DNA of 64,000 nucleotides from Paenibacillus sp. UNC451MF. Its GTDB lineage: Bacteria > Bacillota > Bacilli > Paenibacillales > NBRC-103111. Shown piece by piece: positions 1 through 6,481 of this stretch. The translations under genes were made by a program, and so were the position numbers. The stretch spans positions 62,001 to 126,000 of the forward strand of contig NZ_JMLS01000004.1 in the NCBI RefSeq assembly GCF_000686845.1, in the 5' to 3' direction. Below the pieces are notes generated by a model. That model was given only the letters and a program-made list of their open reading frames with translations, was not told the origin of the DNA and searched no databases. Position 1 is the stretch's first letter. Every line of letters begins with the position of its first letter.

Positions 1-1
1 G

Positions 2-322
2 GAAAAACTATTAAAGGATGAAATTTTCTCTCACTTATCCACCCTTGGCAAAGACGTAAAGATAATGCTTAAACTCTCCATACCGTCGGAAGATAATTTC
101 TATAGAGATTTAATGGAAGATCCGCACGTTGTACGGATTGTAGCTTTGTCAGGAGGTTACACTCAAGCGGAAGCAAACGAAAAGCTAACACGTAATCATG
201 GATTGATCGCAAGCTTCTCTCGTGCCTTATCGCAGGGACTAACTGCAGGGCAAACAGACGATGATTTCAACACGATGCTCTCTAAATCCATTCATGATAT
301 TTATGAAGCCTCCATCAAATAA
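2..322 (+). CDS. fda: Class I fructose-bisphosphate aldolase, C-terminal part
   Basis: The reading frame is open from base 2, so the gene starts left of the window and only about 106 C-terminal residues are seen. The stretch VVRIVALSGGYTQAEANEKL followed by NHGLIASFSRALSQGL matches the C-terminal end of the staphylococcal/bacillar class I (Schiff-base) FBP aldolase, which splits fructose-1,6-bisphosphate into GAP and DHAP in glycolysis. The ending QTDDDFN...SIHDIYEAS is also typical of the family. The catalytic lysine would lie upstream and is not visible. A rightward hairpin follows the gene. Confidence 0.85.
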   Translation, partial: EKLLKDEIFSHLSTLGKDVKIMLKLSIPSEDNFYRDLMEDPHVVRIVALSGGYTQAEANEKLTRNHGLIASFSRALSQGLTAGQTDDDFNTMLSKSIHDIYEASIK

Positions 323-362
323 AGGTGCTTACTTGATCTTTCAAGTGAATCCATCAAGCAAT

Positions 363-398
363 GACTCCGGACTTTTCAAAAGCTCGGGGTCTTTGCTT
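363..398 (+). terminator. Probable terminator of the aldolase gene
   Basis: An interrupted stem pairs GAC-CCG-CTTTT with AAAAG-CGG-GTC around a one-base loop and is followed by a T-rich stretch. It lies 40 bases after the aldolase stop. The stem has mismatches, so confidence is moderate. Confidence 0.45.
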
Positions 399-422
399 TA
401 TAATTTAACAGCTTTATCTACG

Positions 423-447
423 AAAAAAACCACTTTCTGGAAGTGGT
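423..447 (-). terminator. Leftward terminator of the 104-residue gene
   Basis: Read leftward, ACCACTT-5 nt-AAGTGGT is followed by a run of seven T. It sits about 30 bases past the stop of the gene at 478-792. Confidence 0.7.
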
Positions 448-477
448 CCGATAAATATTCAGCTATTTATACGGTTA

Positions 478-792
478 TTATTTAATAACGTCTATTTTAA
501 ACACGTTGTCTAATTTCCCAGTTTCATTCAGCCTTTTCTTTAAAGGAACTTTAATATCTCTCCCTAGTTCTTTAAAAAAGGTGTTCACATCACAATTTAC
601 ATTCTCCAAAAACACTTTCAAAATACCTTCTGTTCTAATATTTTGGTTCATATCAACAGGTACCGAAATATCAACTGCATAATGTTTCATTAAAGTGTTG
701 ATATATCTTGTGAAAATTTCGAGTAATTCGCCATTATCAAAATTGTCAATTGCCATTTGTCCTCTAGTCGTAAATTTCAAATCAACTCTCAC
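478..792 (-). CDS. Hypothetical protein, 104 aa
   Basis: Not recognised. A soluble, mixed-charge 104-residue protein with no signal peptide or membrane segment. It begins MRVDLKFTTRG and ends in a basic/hydrophobic segment (DIKVPLKKRLNETG...VFKIDVIK). It is a single-gene unit with its own terminator at 423-447, which supports it being a real gene. No neighbour suggests a function. Confidence 0.55.
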   Translation of the reverse strand: MRVDLKFTTRGQMAIDNFDNGELLEIFTRYINTLMKHYAVDISVPVDMNQNIRTEGILKVFLENVNCDVNTFFKELGRDIKVPLKKRLNETGKLDNVFKIDVIK

Positions 793-868
793 TTTTTATT
801 ATCCCCATTTCTATGAATTTCTGTGGTTCTTAGTGTAAGTTCACATCTATGTTATTATTCTTCCTCAG

Positions 869-905
869 AAAAAAAGCTGCTCCTTTACACTTAGGAGCAA
901 CTTTG
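869..905 (-). terminator. Terminator of csp gene 1
   Basis: Read leftward, TTGCTCCT and AGGAGCA pair around an 8-nt loop and are followed by a run of seven T. It begins just past the csp stop at 913. Confidence 0.8.
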
Positions 906-912
906 ATTTGGA

Positions 913-1116
913 TTAATAAATTTTAGTCACGTTCTCAGCTTGTGGCCCACGGTTACCTTGAGTCACATTGAACTGAACGCGCTGACCTTCATCCAACGAT
1001 TTGTAGCCTTCGCCTTCAATCGCACTGAAATGTACAAATACATCGCTTCCGCCTTCTACTTCAATAAAGCCAAATCCCTTTTCACTGTTGAACCATTTTA
1101 CTGTACCTGTTTGCAT
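913..1116 (-). CDS. Cold shock protein (CspB family), copy 1
   Basis: A 67-residue single CSD domain with both RNA-binding motifs: KGFGFIEV (RNP1) and DVFVHFSAI (RNP2), plus the N-terminal GTVKWFN and C-terminal GPQAENV. Family members bind single-stranded RNA/DNA and melt mRNA structure at low temperature. The start is preceded by GGAGG. A long leader with a promoter (1249-1277) and a conserved hairpin (1160-1226) lies upstream. About 80% similar to the second csp at 2220-2420. Confidence 0.95.
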   Translation of the reverse strand: MQTGTVKWFNSEKGFGFIEVEGGSDVFVHFSAIEGEGYKSLDEGQRVQFNVTQGNRGPQAENVTKIY

Positions 1117-1159
1117 TTAAATTACCTCCAAAATATATTTAACATGATCATTTTCTCAC

Positions 1160-1226
1160 AAATAAAAAATTCACACATTGAAAAAAGTTCCATCAAAAAA
1201 ATGAGACTCTTTTCGACATGTGAATT
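1160..1226 (-). promoter_or_regulatory. Structured leader hairpin of csp gene 1 (candidate cold-responsive attenuator)
   Basis: Outer arms AATTCACAT (1218-1226) and ATGTG-TGAATT (1168-1178) enclose an inner helix of AAAAG-type against CTTTTTTC-type sequence. In the direction of csp transcription the hairpin is followed at once by TTTTTTATTTG, like an intrinsic terminator placed inside the leader about 50 nt before the start codon. The same architecture occurs before the second csp gene (2452-2524). That it attenuates transcription, or refolds with temperature, is inference. Confidence 0.6.
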
Positions 1227-1248
1227 AGTATCAACTTTTATAATATTT

Positions 1249-1277
1249 ATAATACCACAGCTTATTCAATAAATCAA
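1249..1277 (-). promoter_or_regulatory. SigA-type promoter of csp gene 1
   Basis: Leftward -35 TTGATT (1272-1277), a 17-bp spacer and -10 TATTAT (1249-1254). It lies just upstream of the leader hairpin, giving a 5' UTR of roughly 125 nt. Confidence 0.6.
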
Positions 1278-1325
1278 GAATACTCCAAAACAACTCCCTC
1301 TGCTATCCTTATTTTGTCAAACGAG

Positions 1326-1349
1326 AAAGCCACTTGCTTAAGTGGCTTT
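1326..1349 (-). terminator. Terminator-like hairpin after the ydjO small-gene set
   Basis: AAAGCCACTT and AAGTGGCTTT form a perfect stem with a short loop, 25 bases past the last gene of the set. Only a weak T-rich tail follows. Confidence 0.5.
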
Positions 1350-1373
1350 GCGACTTCATAGCACCTTCTCGTT

Positions 1374-1646
1374 CTATTCATAGCCCTTTGAGTCATCACT
1401 TAAGTGGTATATTACCTTCTTTTCATTTGGATACAGATAAGAACGATCTGAGTGCTGATGAATATAGTATTCATCCTTAGAAGTAACCGTTACCCTTTGT
1501 TGGGATTCCCCATCCAGATACTTGATATCCTTATGGAGAAAGGTACAATCTTTGTTTGCCATTAAAAATAGCCTAATTTGTCGTAATGAGTATGAGTGGT
1601 CCACAAGCAGCTCGTTCGGAATATCATTGAATTTGTATACGACCAT
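1374..1646 (-). CDS. Hypothetical protein, 90 aa
   Basis: Not recognised. Small soluble protein rich in Asp, Tyr and His (DEYYIHQHSDRSYLYPNEKK). The ATG at 1646 is preferred because AGGTGG lies at normal distance; a GTG at 1658 overlaps that ribosome binding site. It is the third gene of a leftward set (ydjO, 64-aa gene, this gene) with gaps under 50 bases, so co-transcription with a cold-inducible gene is likely. Confidence 0.6.
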   Translation of the reverse strand: MVVYKFNDIPNELLVDHSYSLRQIRLFLMANKDCTFLHKDIKYLDGESQQRVTVTSKDEYYIHQHSDRSYLYPNEKKVIYHLSDDSKGYE

Positions 1647-1685
1647 CAACAACACCACCTAGCTACGTAATTTTGCTGCAAAGAA

Positions 1686-1880
1686 TTATCTTACCTTGAA
1701 TCTAAAATCCTTTTTGGGAAAATAATCACTTGCAATACAAACTGCATCATCATCATGCTGTTTAATAACGCCCCCATAATCAATAACCTGATTTCCGCGC
1801 CAGACCGAGACTGGAACCTTCCAATACATGGCGTTATCAAAATCCACTTGCTTAACGAGCAATTGATTTGGTATTAACAA
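1686..1880 (-). CDS. Hypothetical protein, 64 aa
   Basis: Not recognised. Contains PVSVWRGNQVIDYGGVIKQHDDDAV and ends in a basic FRFKVR tail, suggesting a small beta-rich domain. A near-perfect anti-16S site GAGGTGAT precedes the TTG at 1880 by about 8 nt; GTG/ATG codons at 1889/1886 overlap that site and are unlikely starts. It lies some 20 bases after ydjO, so probably the same transcript. Confidence 0.55.
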   Translation of the reverse strand: MLIPNQLLVKQVDFDNAMYWKVPVSVWRGNQVIDYGGVIKQHDDDAVCIASDYFPKKDFRFKVR

Positions 1881-1901
1881 AAGCATCACCTCGTATCATC
1901 A

Positions 1902-2141
1902 TTAGCGAACGCCCGATATTTGCACACCATTTTTAAGCAATTTCAGGTCACCGTTTGAATTCACTACAATGGGCAACAGCTTTAAGCTGCTTACCATGGG
2001 AGAATGGCAAATCCGGCAAGTCGGTGTATAGGCAAATGTGAAGTTATCCCGCATCCAGCCCTTGCAGTCTTCTTTTGAACATGACCATATCTTTGTTTGC
2101 TCCTGCGGAAAATCTTCCATCATCTTTTTACGGTAATACAT
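1902..2141 (-). CDS. ydjO: YdjO-family cold-inducible protein
   Basis: A 79-residue protein with a four-cysteine zinc-binding pattern, CSKEDC...CRIC, around the segment KGWMRDNFTF, which is the hallmark of the Bacillus YdjO family (known as cold-inducible; molecular role unknown). The C-terminal LLPIVV is also typical. AAAGGAGG lies 8 nt before the ATG. It sits directly downstream of a csp gene, separated by a terminator, and heads a three-gene set. Confidence 0.8.
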   Translation of the reverse strand: MYYRKKMMEDFPQEQTKIWSCSKEDCKGWMRDNFTFAYTPTCRICHSPMVSSLKLLPIVVNSNGDLKLLKNGVQISGVR

Positions 2142-2161
2142 GGATTATCCCCCTCCTTTAT

Positions 2162-2203
2162 AAAAAAACAACTGCCCTCAACTCAGCGAATTAAGGGCAG
2201 CTG
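2162..2203 (-). terminator. Terminator of csp gene 2
   Basis: Read leftward, CAGCTGCCCTTAA and TTGAGGGCAGTTG form a long stem followed by a run of T. It separates the csp gene from ydjO, though readthrough could feed ydjO. Confidence 0.75.
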
Positions 2204-2219
2204 CTATTTTTTACTTTTC

Positions 2220-2420
2220 TTACAACTTTACAACATTTTCGGCTTGCGGACCGCGATTGCCTTTTACTATGTTAAATTCAACTCGCTGACCTTCGTCCAG
2301 CGATTTGAAACCATCGCCAACGATTGCGCTAAAGTGGACGAATACATCATTGCCACCTTCTACTTCGATGAAGCCGAAACCCTTTTCGGCGTTAAACCAT
2401 TTTACTGTTCCTGTTTCCAT
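2220..2420 (-). CDS. Cold shock protein (CspB family), copy 2
   Basis: 66-residue cold shock domain with [17 protein letters not shown] and DVFVHFSAI. It differs from copy 1 at about a dozen positions, mostly in the second half. GGAGG precedes the ATG. As with copy 1, it has a long leader holding a terminator-like hairpin (2452-2524). Two similar csp genes 1.1 kb apart around ydjO suggest a local duplication of a cold-response unit. Confidence 0.95.
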   Translation of the reverse strand: METGTVKWFNAEKGFGFIEVEGGNDVFVHFSAIVGDGFKSLDEGQRVEFNIVKGNRGPQAENVVKL

Positions 2421-2451
2421 TTGAAAGCCTCCAATAAAATATTATATTCGA

Positions 2452-2524
2452 AAAAAAATAAAAGATTCGCATAATTGAAAAAGGTTCCGTCTCACAAATG
2501 AACACCTTTTACAATATGTGAATC
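2452..2524 (-). promoter_or_regulatory. Structured leader hairpin of csp gene 2
   Basis: Arms GATTCACAT (2516-2524) and ATGCGAATC (2464-2472) enclose a second helix, AAAAGG against CCTTTTTC. The structure is followed leftward by a T-rich run, about 40 nt before the csp start. The loop keeps CATTT...GA-GGAAC, also present in the csp 1 leader. It resembles a leader terminator or thermosensor; function inferred. Confidence 0.6.
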
Positions 2525-2626
2525 CCAAGGTCTCAAATAATTGATTAATTACAATATAACACACTTATTCCAAAAAAGCGATGCTCGAATTTTAAATGTA
2601 CGTTTATCAAATTCTATGAATGAGAT

Positions 2627-3736
2627 TCAAGGAAGGCTGCCGGTTGTGCCATCCATGGGTAAACGAACTTCAAAGAGCGTACGAACCAAACTGCTTTGAG
2701 CCGAAATGGTACCTTGATGCTTCACTACAATATTTTTTGCAATGAACAAACCAAGGCCCGTACTCCCTTCTTGGTGAGATCTCGACTTATCGCCAGTAAA
2801 AAACATATCGAAGATATGTGGAATTTCTTCCGGGGAAATAGGATCTCCGAAATTGATGACTTGAATCACCACATCTTTCACATCATGAAAGCCTTTTATA
2901 TCGATAAACATACCATCTTTTCCATAGCGAATGGCATTCGTCAGAAGATTCTCGAATACACGTGCCAACAGATCCCCGTCACCCAAAATATTCAAACTCG
3001 GCGTTACTTCCATTCGTGTTGTTAAATTGTTTTTCTCAAAAACAGGATATAATTCCTCGTTCAATTGACTGAGAAGCTCGCTTAGATCGAGTGAGTTTCT
3101 TTCGACTGTTAGCTTACCGTAGTTCATTCTAGTGATTTCGAAAAGCTCGTCAATCAATTTTTCTAACCGTTGGGACTTGGTAAAAGCGATGCTCGTGTAA
3201 TGTTTCACTTGTTCCGCAGTCAACTGATTGTCCTTAAGAATGAAATCCAAATAACCTAAAACGGAAGTCAGAGGCGTACGTAAATCATGTGCTAAATTCA
3301 AGATTAGTTGTTCCTTGCTTGTTTCTGCAAAGTCCCCTCTCTCCACAGCTTGCTGTAATTTTTCACTCGCCAGATTGATATCTCTTGCAATGTCCCCAAA
3401 CTCATCTTTGGTTGGAATATGGATACGACTGTTAAAGTCGCCATTGGCAAGCTGGTTAATTCCGTTGGAGATTTCGTGAAAATAGACGGCATACCGTTTG
3501 GTAAGGAGAAAGAAGAATAAAATCGAAAGAGGAATAAATATAAGTAAAAAGCAGTTAATATCTCCTACTTCTCTCATGAAATAACGAACTTTAGTCAGTG
3601 GATCCTCTAACTTGGTCGTGTGATAATAGGATTGAAGAATTTTATAAAGTATAAATGTAATTGTCCCGGAAAAAAGCATGCTTAGACCAAATAGCAGTAT
3701 CATTTTCGACCGGAAGCTTCGAATCATTTTAGCCAT
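2627..3736 (-). CDS. Membrane sensor histidine kinase (VanS/EnvZ class), unpaired
   Basis: 369 residues: two membrane segments (about 12-34 and 60-79) around a short outer loop of about 25 residues, a HAMP-like linker (about 85-135), HisKA with the phosphoacceptor H150 in NLAHDLRTPLTS, and a HATPase_c domain with N-box ENLLTNAIRYG (262-272) and G-box GSTGLGLF (324-331). It should autophosphorylate and pass phosphate to a response regulator. No regulator gene is adjacent: the next gene upstream is divergent and unrelated. The tiny outer loop argues for sensing in or at the membrane. Confidence 0.9.
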   Translation of the reverse strand: MAKMIRSFRSKMILLFGLSMLFSGTITFILYKILQSYYHTTKLEDPLTKVRYFMREVGDINCFLLIFIPLSILFFFLLTKRYAVYFHEISNGINQLANGDFNSRIHIPTKDEFGDIARDINLASEKLQQAVERGDFAETSKEQLILNLAHDLRTPLTSVLGYLDFILKDNQLTAEQVKHYTSIAFTKSQRLEKLIDELFEITRMNYGKLTVERNSLDLSELLSQLNEELYPVFEKNNLTTRMEVTPSLNILGDGDLLARVFENLLTNAIRYGKDGMFIDIKGFHDVKDVVIQVINFGDPISPEEIPHIFDMFFTGDKSRSHQEGSTGLGLFIAKNIVVKHQGTISAQSSLVRTLFEVRLPMDGTTGSLP

Positions 3737-3909
3737 TGGATGTGGTTCCCACTCCCCGTTTCATCATTACTGCCATTATATCAGATATATTGGTTTGCTT
3801 CCTTCTCTCAAAAGTAACAAACTTGTAGTTTAATTATTTATTTACAGGTAAATGATACTATATGGTAATAAACCTTGTCTCAATCATTAACCACCTAGGA
3901 GTGAAGCTA

Positions 3910-4338
3910 ATGTCCGTTGATGTTTATCTGAATTTTAATGGAAATTGTCGAGAAGCCGTAGAGTTCTACGCAGAAGTCTTTGGTACGGAGAAACCGCAAA
4001 TGATGACCTTCGGGCAAGCGCCACCTAACCCAGAATACCCGCTTCCAGAAGAAGCGAAAAATTTAATTATGCATGCGCGGCTCAATATCGATGGAAGTAA
4101 TGTGATGTTTTCTGATGTATTTCCTGGTATGCCGTTTGTTGCCGGAACCAACATCAGCCTTTCTATCGTCAATAAAGACATAGAGAAAATAAAATCCTTT
4201 TTTCATAAGATGAAAGAAGGCGGCACTATTAACATGGAACTTCAGGAAACATTCTGGAGTAAATGCTACGGTAGTCTCAAAGATAAGTTCGGAATCGAAT
4301 GGCAATTCAATTATGACAATGGCAGCATGGGCATGTAA
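3910..4338 (+). CDS. VOC-superfamily (PhnB/glyoxalase-like) protein
   Basis: 142 residues with the PhnB-type layout: YLNFNGNCREAVEFYAEVFG at the start, a central HARLNIDGSNVMFSD strand pair and a terminal WSKCYGSLKDKFGIEWQFNY. The VOC fold binds a metal or small ligand, but the substrate cannot be read from sequence. The ATG at 3910 is chosen because AGGAG lies 9 nt upstream; an in-frame ATG at 3862 has no ribosome binding site. Ends with a strong terminator. Confidence 0.85.
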   Translation: MSVDVYLNFNGNCREAVEFYAEVFGTEKPQMMTFGQAPPNPEYPLPEEAKNLIMHARLNIDGSNVMFSDVFPGMPFVAGTNISLSIVNKDIEKIKSFFHKMKEGGTINMELQETFWSKCYGSLKDKFGIEWQFNYDNGSMGM

Positions 4339-4363
4339 TCTCAAAACATAATGAAATAAATGA

Positions 4364-4407
4364 GGATATGGAACTCTTTTCTGTTTAAGAGGAGTCCATA
4401 TCCTTTT
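4364..4407 (+). terminator. Terminator of the VOC gene
   Basis: GGATATGG-ACTC pairs with GAGT-CCATATCC and is followed by TTTT. It can also act weakly for the convergent AraC-type gene. Confidence 0.7.
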
Positions 4408-4428
4408 GATTAACTAGACAAGATACTA

Positions 4429-5301
4429 TTATTTTCTGACAACAGGAATCCATATTTCGCTTTTAAAAGTTGGGGATGCAACATCCTTACTCTCGTTCCA
4501 CAAAATCTCTGGGCCCTCTGTTTGTTCATAGTTGGAGGATGGAAACCACTCGGAGTAGATGCGTCCCCATACATTTTGGAGTGTATCAGGAAAGGGACCG
4601 ACTGCTTCAAATACAGCCCATTTCGATGCAGGTACTTCAAGCTGATCCAAATGATCCGGACATGCCTTCGTTGTTGCCACTCCGATATAATGATCGAGCT
4701 CTCCCTTCTCCTCCATTCGGCCTTCAGAAAAATTCGTCGATGCGCTAAGCAATCCAAGAGGAGTTACATTAGAAAGCTTCTTAAGACTAGAAATCGATTC
4801 ATCATCTAAGCTTTGCCACATAGCTGCTATTTCCGGATTCACTCCATGGAATATAATAGGGACTTTTTTTTTGATCCCAACGATGCGGTAAGCCTCTTTT
4901 TCTTCGATACGGTAGTTCATTTCACTTCCTCCTTTAATGGTTAGTTGAAAGGTCATTTGAGGAAAGGCTTTTAATAATCGTCCCTTATTTCTGGCTTCTG
5001 ACGGAGTAATGCCATGCAGCCCTTGAAACGCTCTTGCAAAAGAATCAGGCGAGTCGTATCCGTACTTAACCCCAACATCAATAATCCTTAACGGACTGTT
5101 TGCAAGCTCAAATGCTGCAAGTGTAAGACGCCTGCGACGAATGTATTCTGACAAAGACACGCCTGCAAGGAATGAAAACATTCTTTTAAAATGATACTCC
5201 GAGCAATAAGCCAGCCTAGCTACCTCTTTAAAATCAATCTCATCGGCAAGATTCTCCTCAATATAATTTAAGGCTCTATTCATGTTCTCAAGCATATTCA
5301 T
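4429..5301 (-). CDS. AraC-family regulator with GyrI-like effector domain
   Basis: About 290 residues. The N-terminal 110 residues are an AraC double helix-turn-helix ([20 protein letters not shown] and [20 protein letters not shown]). The C-terminal 155 residues are a GyrI/Rob-type effector-binding domain ending in EIWIPV. Such proteins activate genes after binding lipophilic compounds. The ATG at 5301 is preferred (AAAGGAGG 8 nt upstream) over an in-frame start at 5382. It lies 90 bases downstream of the DUF7002-like gene on the same strand. A remnant of a similar effector domain occurs at 34474-34605. Confidence 0.88.
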   Translation of the reverse strand: MNMLENMNRALNYIEENLADEIDFKEVARLAYCSEYHFKRMFSFLAGVSLSEYIRRRRLTLAAFELANSPLRIIDVGVKYGYDSPDSFARAFQGLHGITPSEARNKGRLLKAFPQMTFQLTIKGGSEMNYRIEEKEAYRIVGIKKKVPIIFHGVNPEIAAMWQSLDDESISSLKKLSNVTPLGLLSASTNFSEGRMEEKGELDHYIGVATTKACPDHLDQLEVPASKWAVFEAVGPFPDTLQNVWGRIYSEWFPSSNYEQTEGPEILWNESKDVASPTFKSEIWIPVVRK

Positions 5302-5389
5302 AAACATCCTCCTTTCCCCATATGTAGAATAGCAGAAGACCCCTTTACCCATCCGACAATTCGTGCACAATAAAGTAGTCATTTTTCAT

Positions 5390-6079
5390 TCATACTTGCA
5401 AATCGGACCACAGCTTCTTCAGCTCTCTCCATTGCTCAGGAATCTCTATACATTTATTGACGTAGACTGCCTGTAAATACTGAGAAACGTTGTGAACCTG
5501 ATCGAAAATAAGTACCTCCTTTATTTCTGATACTTTAGTGGGTACAGTGCCATTCGTTACGGTTCTAAAGGATCTTAAAGGAAGAAACATATCCGGACTC
5601 TTCCTGTAAGAACAGTTATTCGGAAACCGCGGCGAGCTGCCTGAGTCATATTTGGATAACTTCACTGCCGAGTAATGATTTATTAGCAACGAAGTCGCAT
5701 CGAACTCTAAAACAGCAAACGCTTCATCCGGTTCTCTTCTAGAGTACGTATCCATCATCTTCTGACAATCCTTTAAAGTCGGCCAAAAAAATACATGCCT
5801 GTCCAGACAAGCCCGAAATTGTTCGAGCGTGCTGGAAGGATCTATCATCCTTTCAGGAATCCTTAAATGAGCATTTATTGTAATAGCATGCTCCGAATAA
5901 TTTATTTCCTGGGCTTCTTCTCGGCGCTTGCCTGGCGATTTCGGATTTATTTTGTAGCTTGAGAATAGTGCATCCAATTGAACAATAGCCTGCAAATTTC
6001 TCACTCTTGTAAAATGAAAAAGGGACTTTCTATTTTTTGACTTTGTTATGGTAGCTATTGTATGTTCATTATTCTCCAT
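5390..6079 (-). CDS. DUF7002-like protein (possible ADP-ribosyltransferase fold)
   Basis: 229 residues. Recognisable blocks are LFHFTRVRNLQAIV near the N-terminus, HVFFWPTLKDCQKMM, the pair LEFDATSLL / SGSSPRF, and DMFLPLRSF. These follow the order of DUF7002 proteins, which resemble the DarT/PARP-like fold. Whether it modifies nucleic acid, protein or nothing is unknown. No antitoxin-like partner is adjacent; the regulator downstream may be co-transcribed. Family assignment is from memory of motifs. Confidence 0.6.
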   Translation of the reverse strand: MENNEHTIATITKSKNRKSLFHFTRVRNLQAIVQLDALFSSYKINPKSPGKRREEAQEINYSEHAITINAHLRIPERMIDPSSTLEQFRACLDRHVFFWPTLKDCQKMMDTYSRREPDEAFAVLEFDATSLLINHYSAVKLSKYDSGSSPRFPNNCSYRKSPDMFLPLRSFRTVTNGTVPTKVSEIKEVLIFDQVHNVSQYLQAVYVNKCIEIPEQWRELKKLWSDLQV

Positions 6080-6313
6080 GATTGGTACCTCTTCCTACAA
6101 TCTATCTTTTAGATCATTCAACATCAGCAAAATCTAACTTTGTTATTATTTAACACTTGTGTACCCTATATACAATAGCCCGATATTGCAATAACTGCTA
6201 TCGAAAGCATCCTCCTTTCTTGAATACTCATAGTATAGTAAGAGTTTTACAAAATGATCAGGTGCTTGCCGGATGCTAGTTTACAATTTGGACTAGCACA
6301 TATACCGAAACAA
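6080..6313. other. Intergenic region without a recognised gene
   Basis: AT-rich stretch upstream of the DUF7002-like gene and downstream of the ABC-cNMP gene. I see no open frame with a ribosome binding site and no clear promoter. It presumably carries the leftward promoter of the DUF7002-like gene. Confidence 0.5.
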
Positions 6314-6341
6314 CAAAAAAACCATCGAGCTCACTCGACGG
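6314..6341 (-). terminator. Terminator of the ABC-cNMP exporter gene
   Basis: Read leftward, CCGTCGAG-4 nt-CTCGATGG followed by seven T. It lies 140 bases past the stop. A separate hairpin GGCCAAAA/TTTTGGCC (6383-6410) lies between. Confidence 0.75.
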
Positions 6342-6481
6342 CACTAGTGTTTGGGGAAATTCTGGAAGTGCGATGAATCTGGGGCCAAAACACCTATCAC
6401 CCTTTTGGCCAAATCTTCATCACTTACACAGCGTTTGCAATGCGACATTCCGTCATATCCCCTTATTTATTATAAATGAAA

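Noticed and set aside
940-1272. A 110-residue rightward frame antisense to csp 1
   Set aside because: It mirrors csp codons and crosses the csp promoter; no ribosome binding site.
6383-6410. Perfect inverted repeat GGCCAAAA/TTTTGGCC
   Set aside because: It lies after the ABC-cNMP gene, before its real terminator, and has no T run. I see no other function for it.
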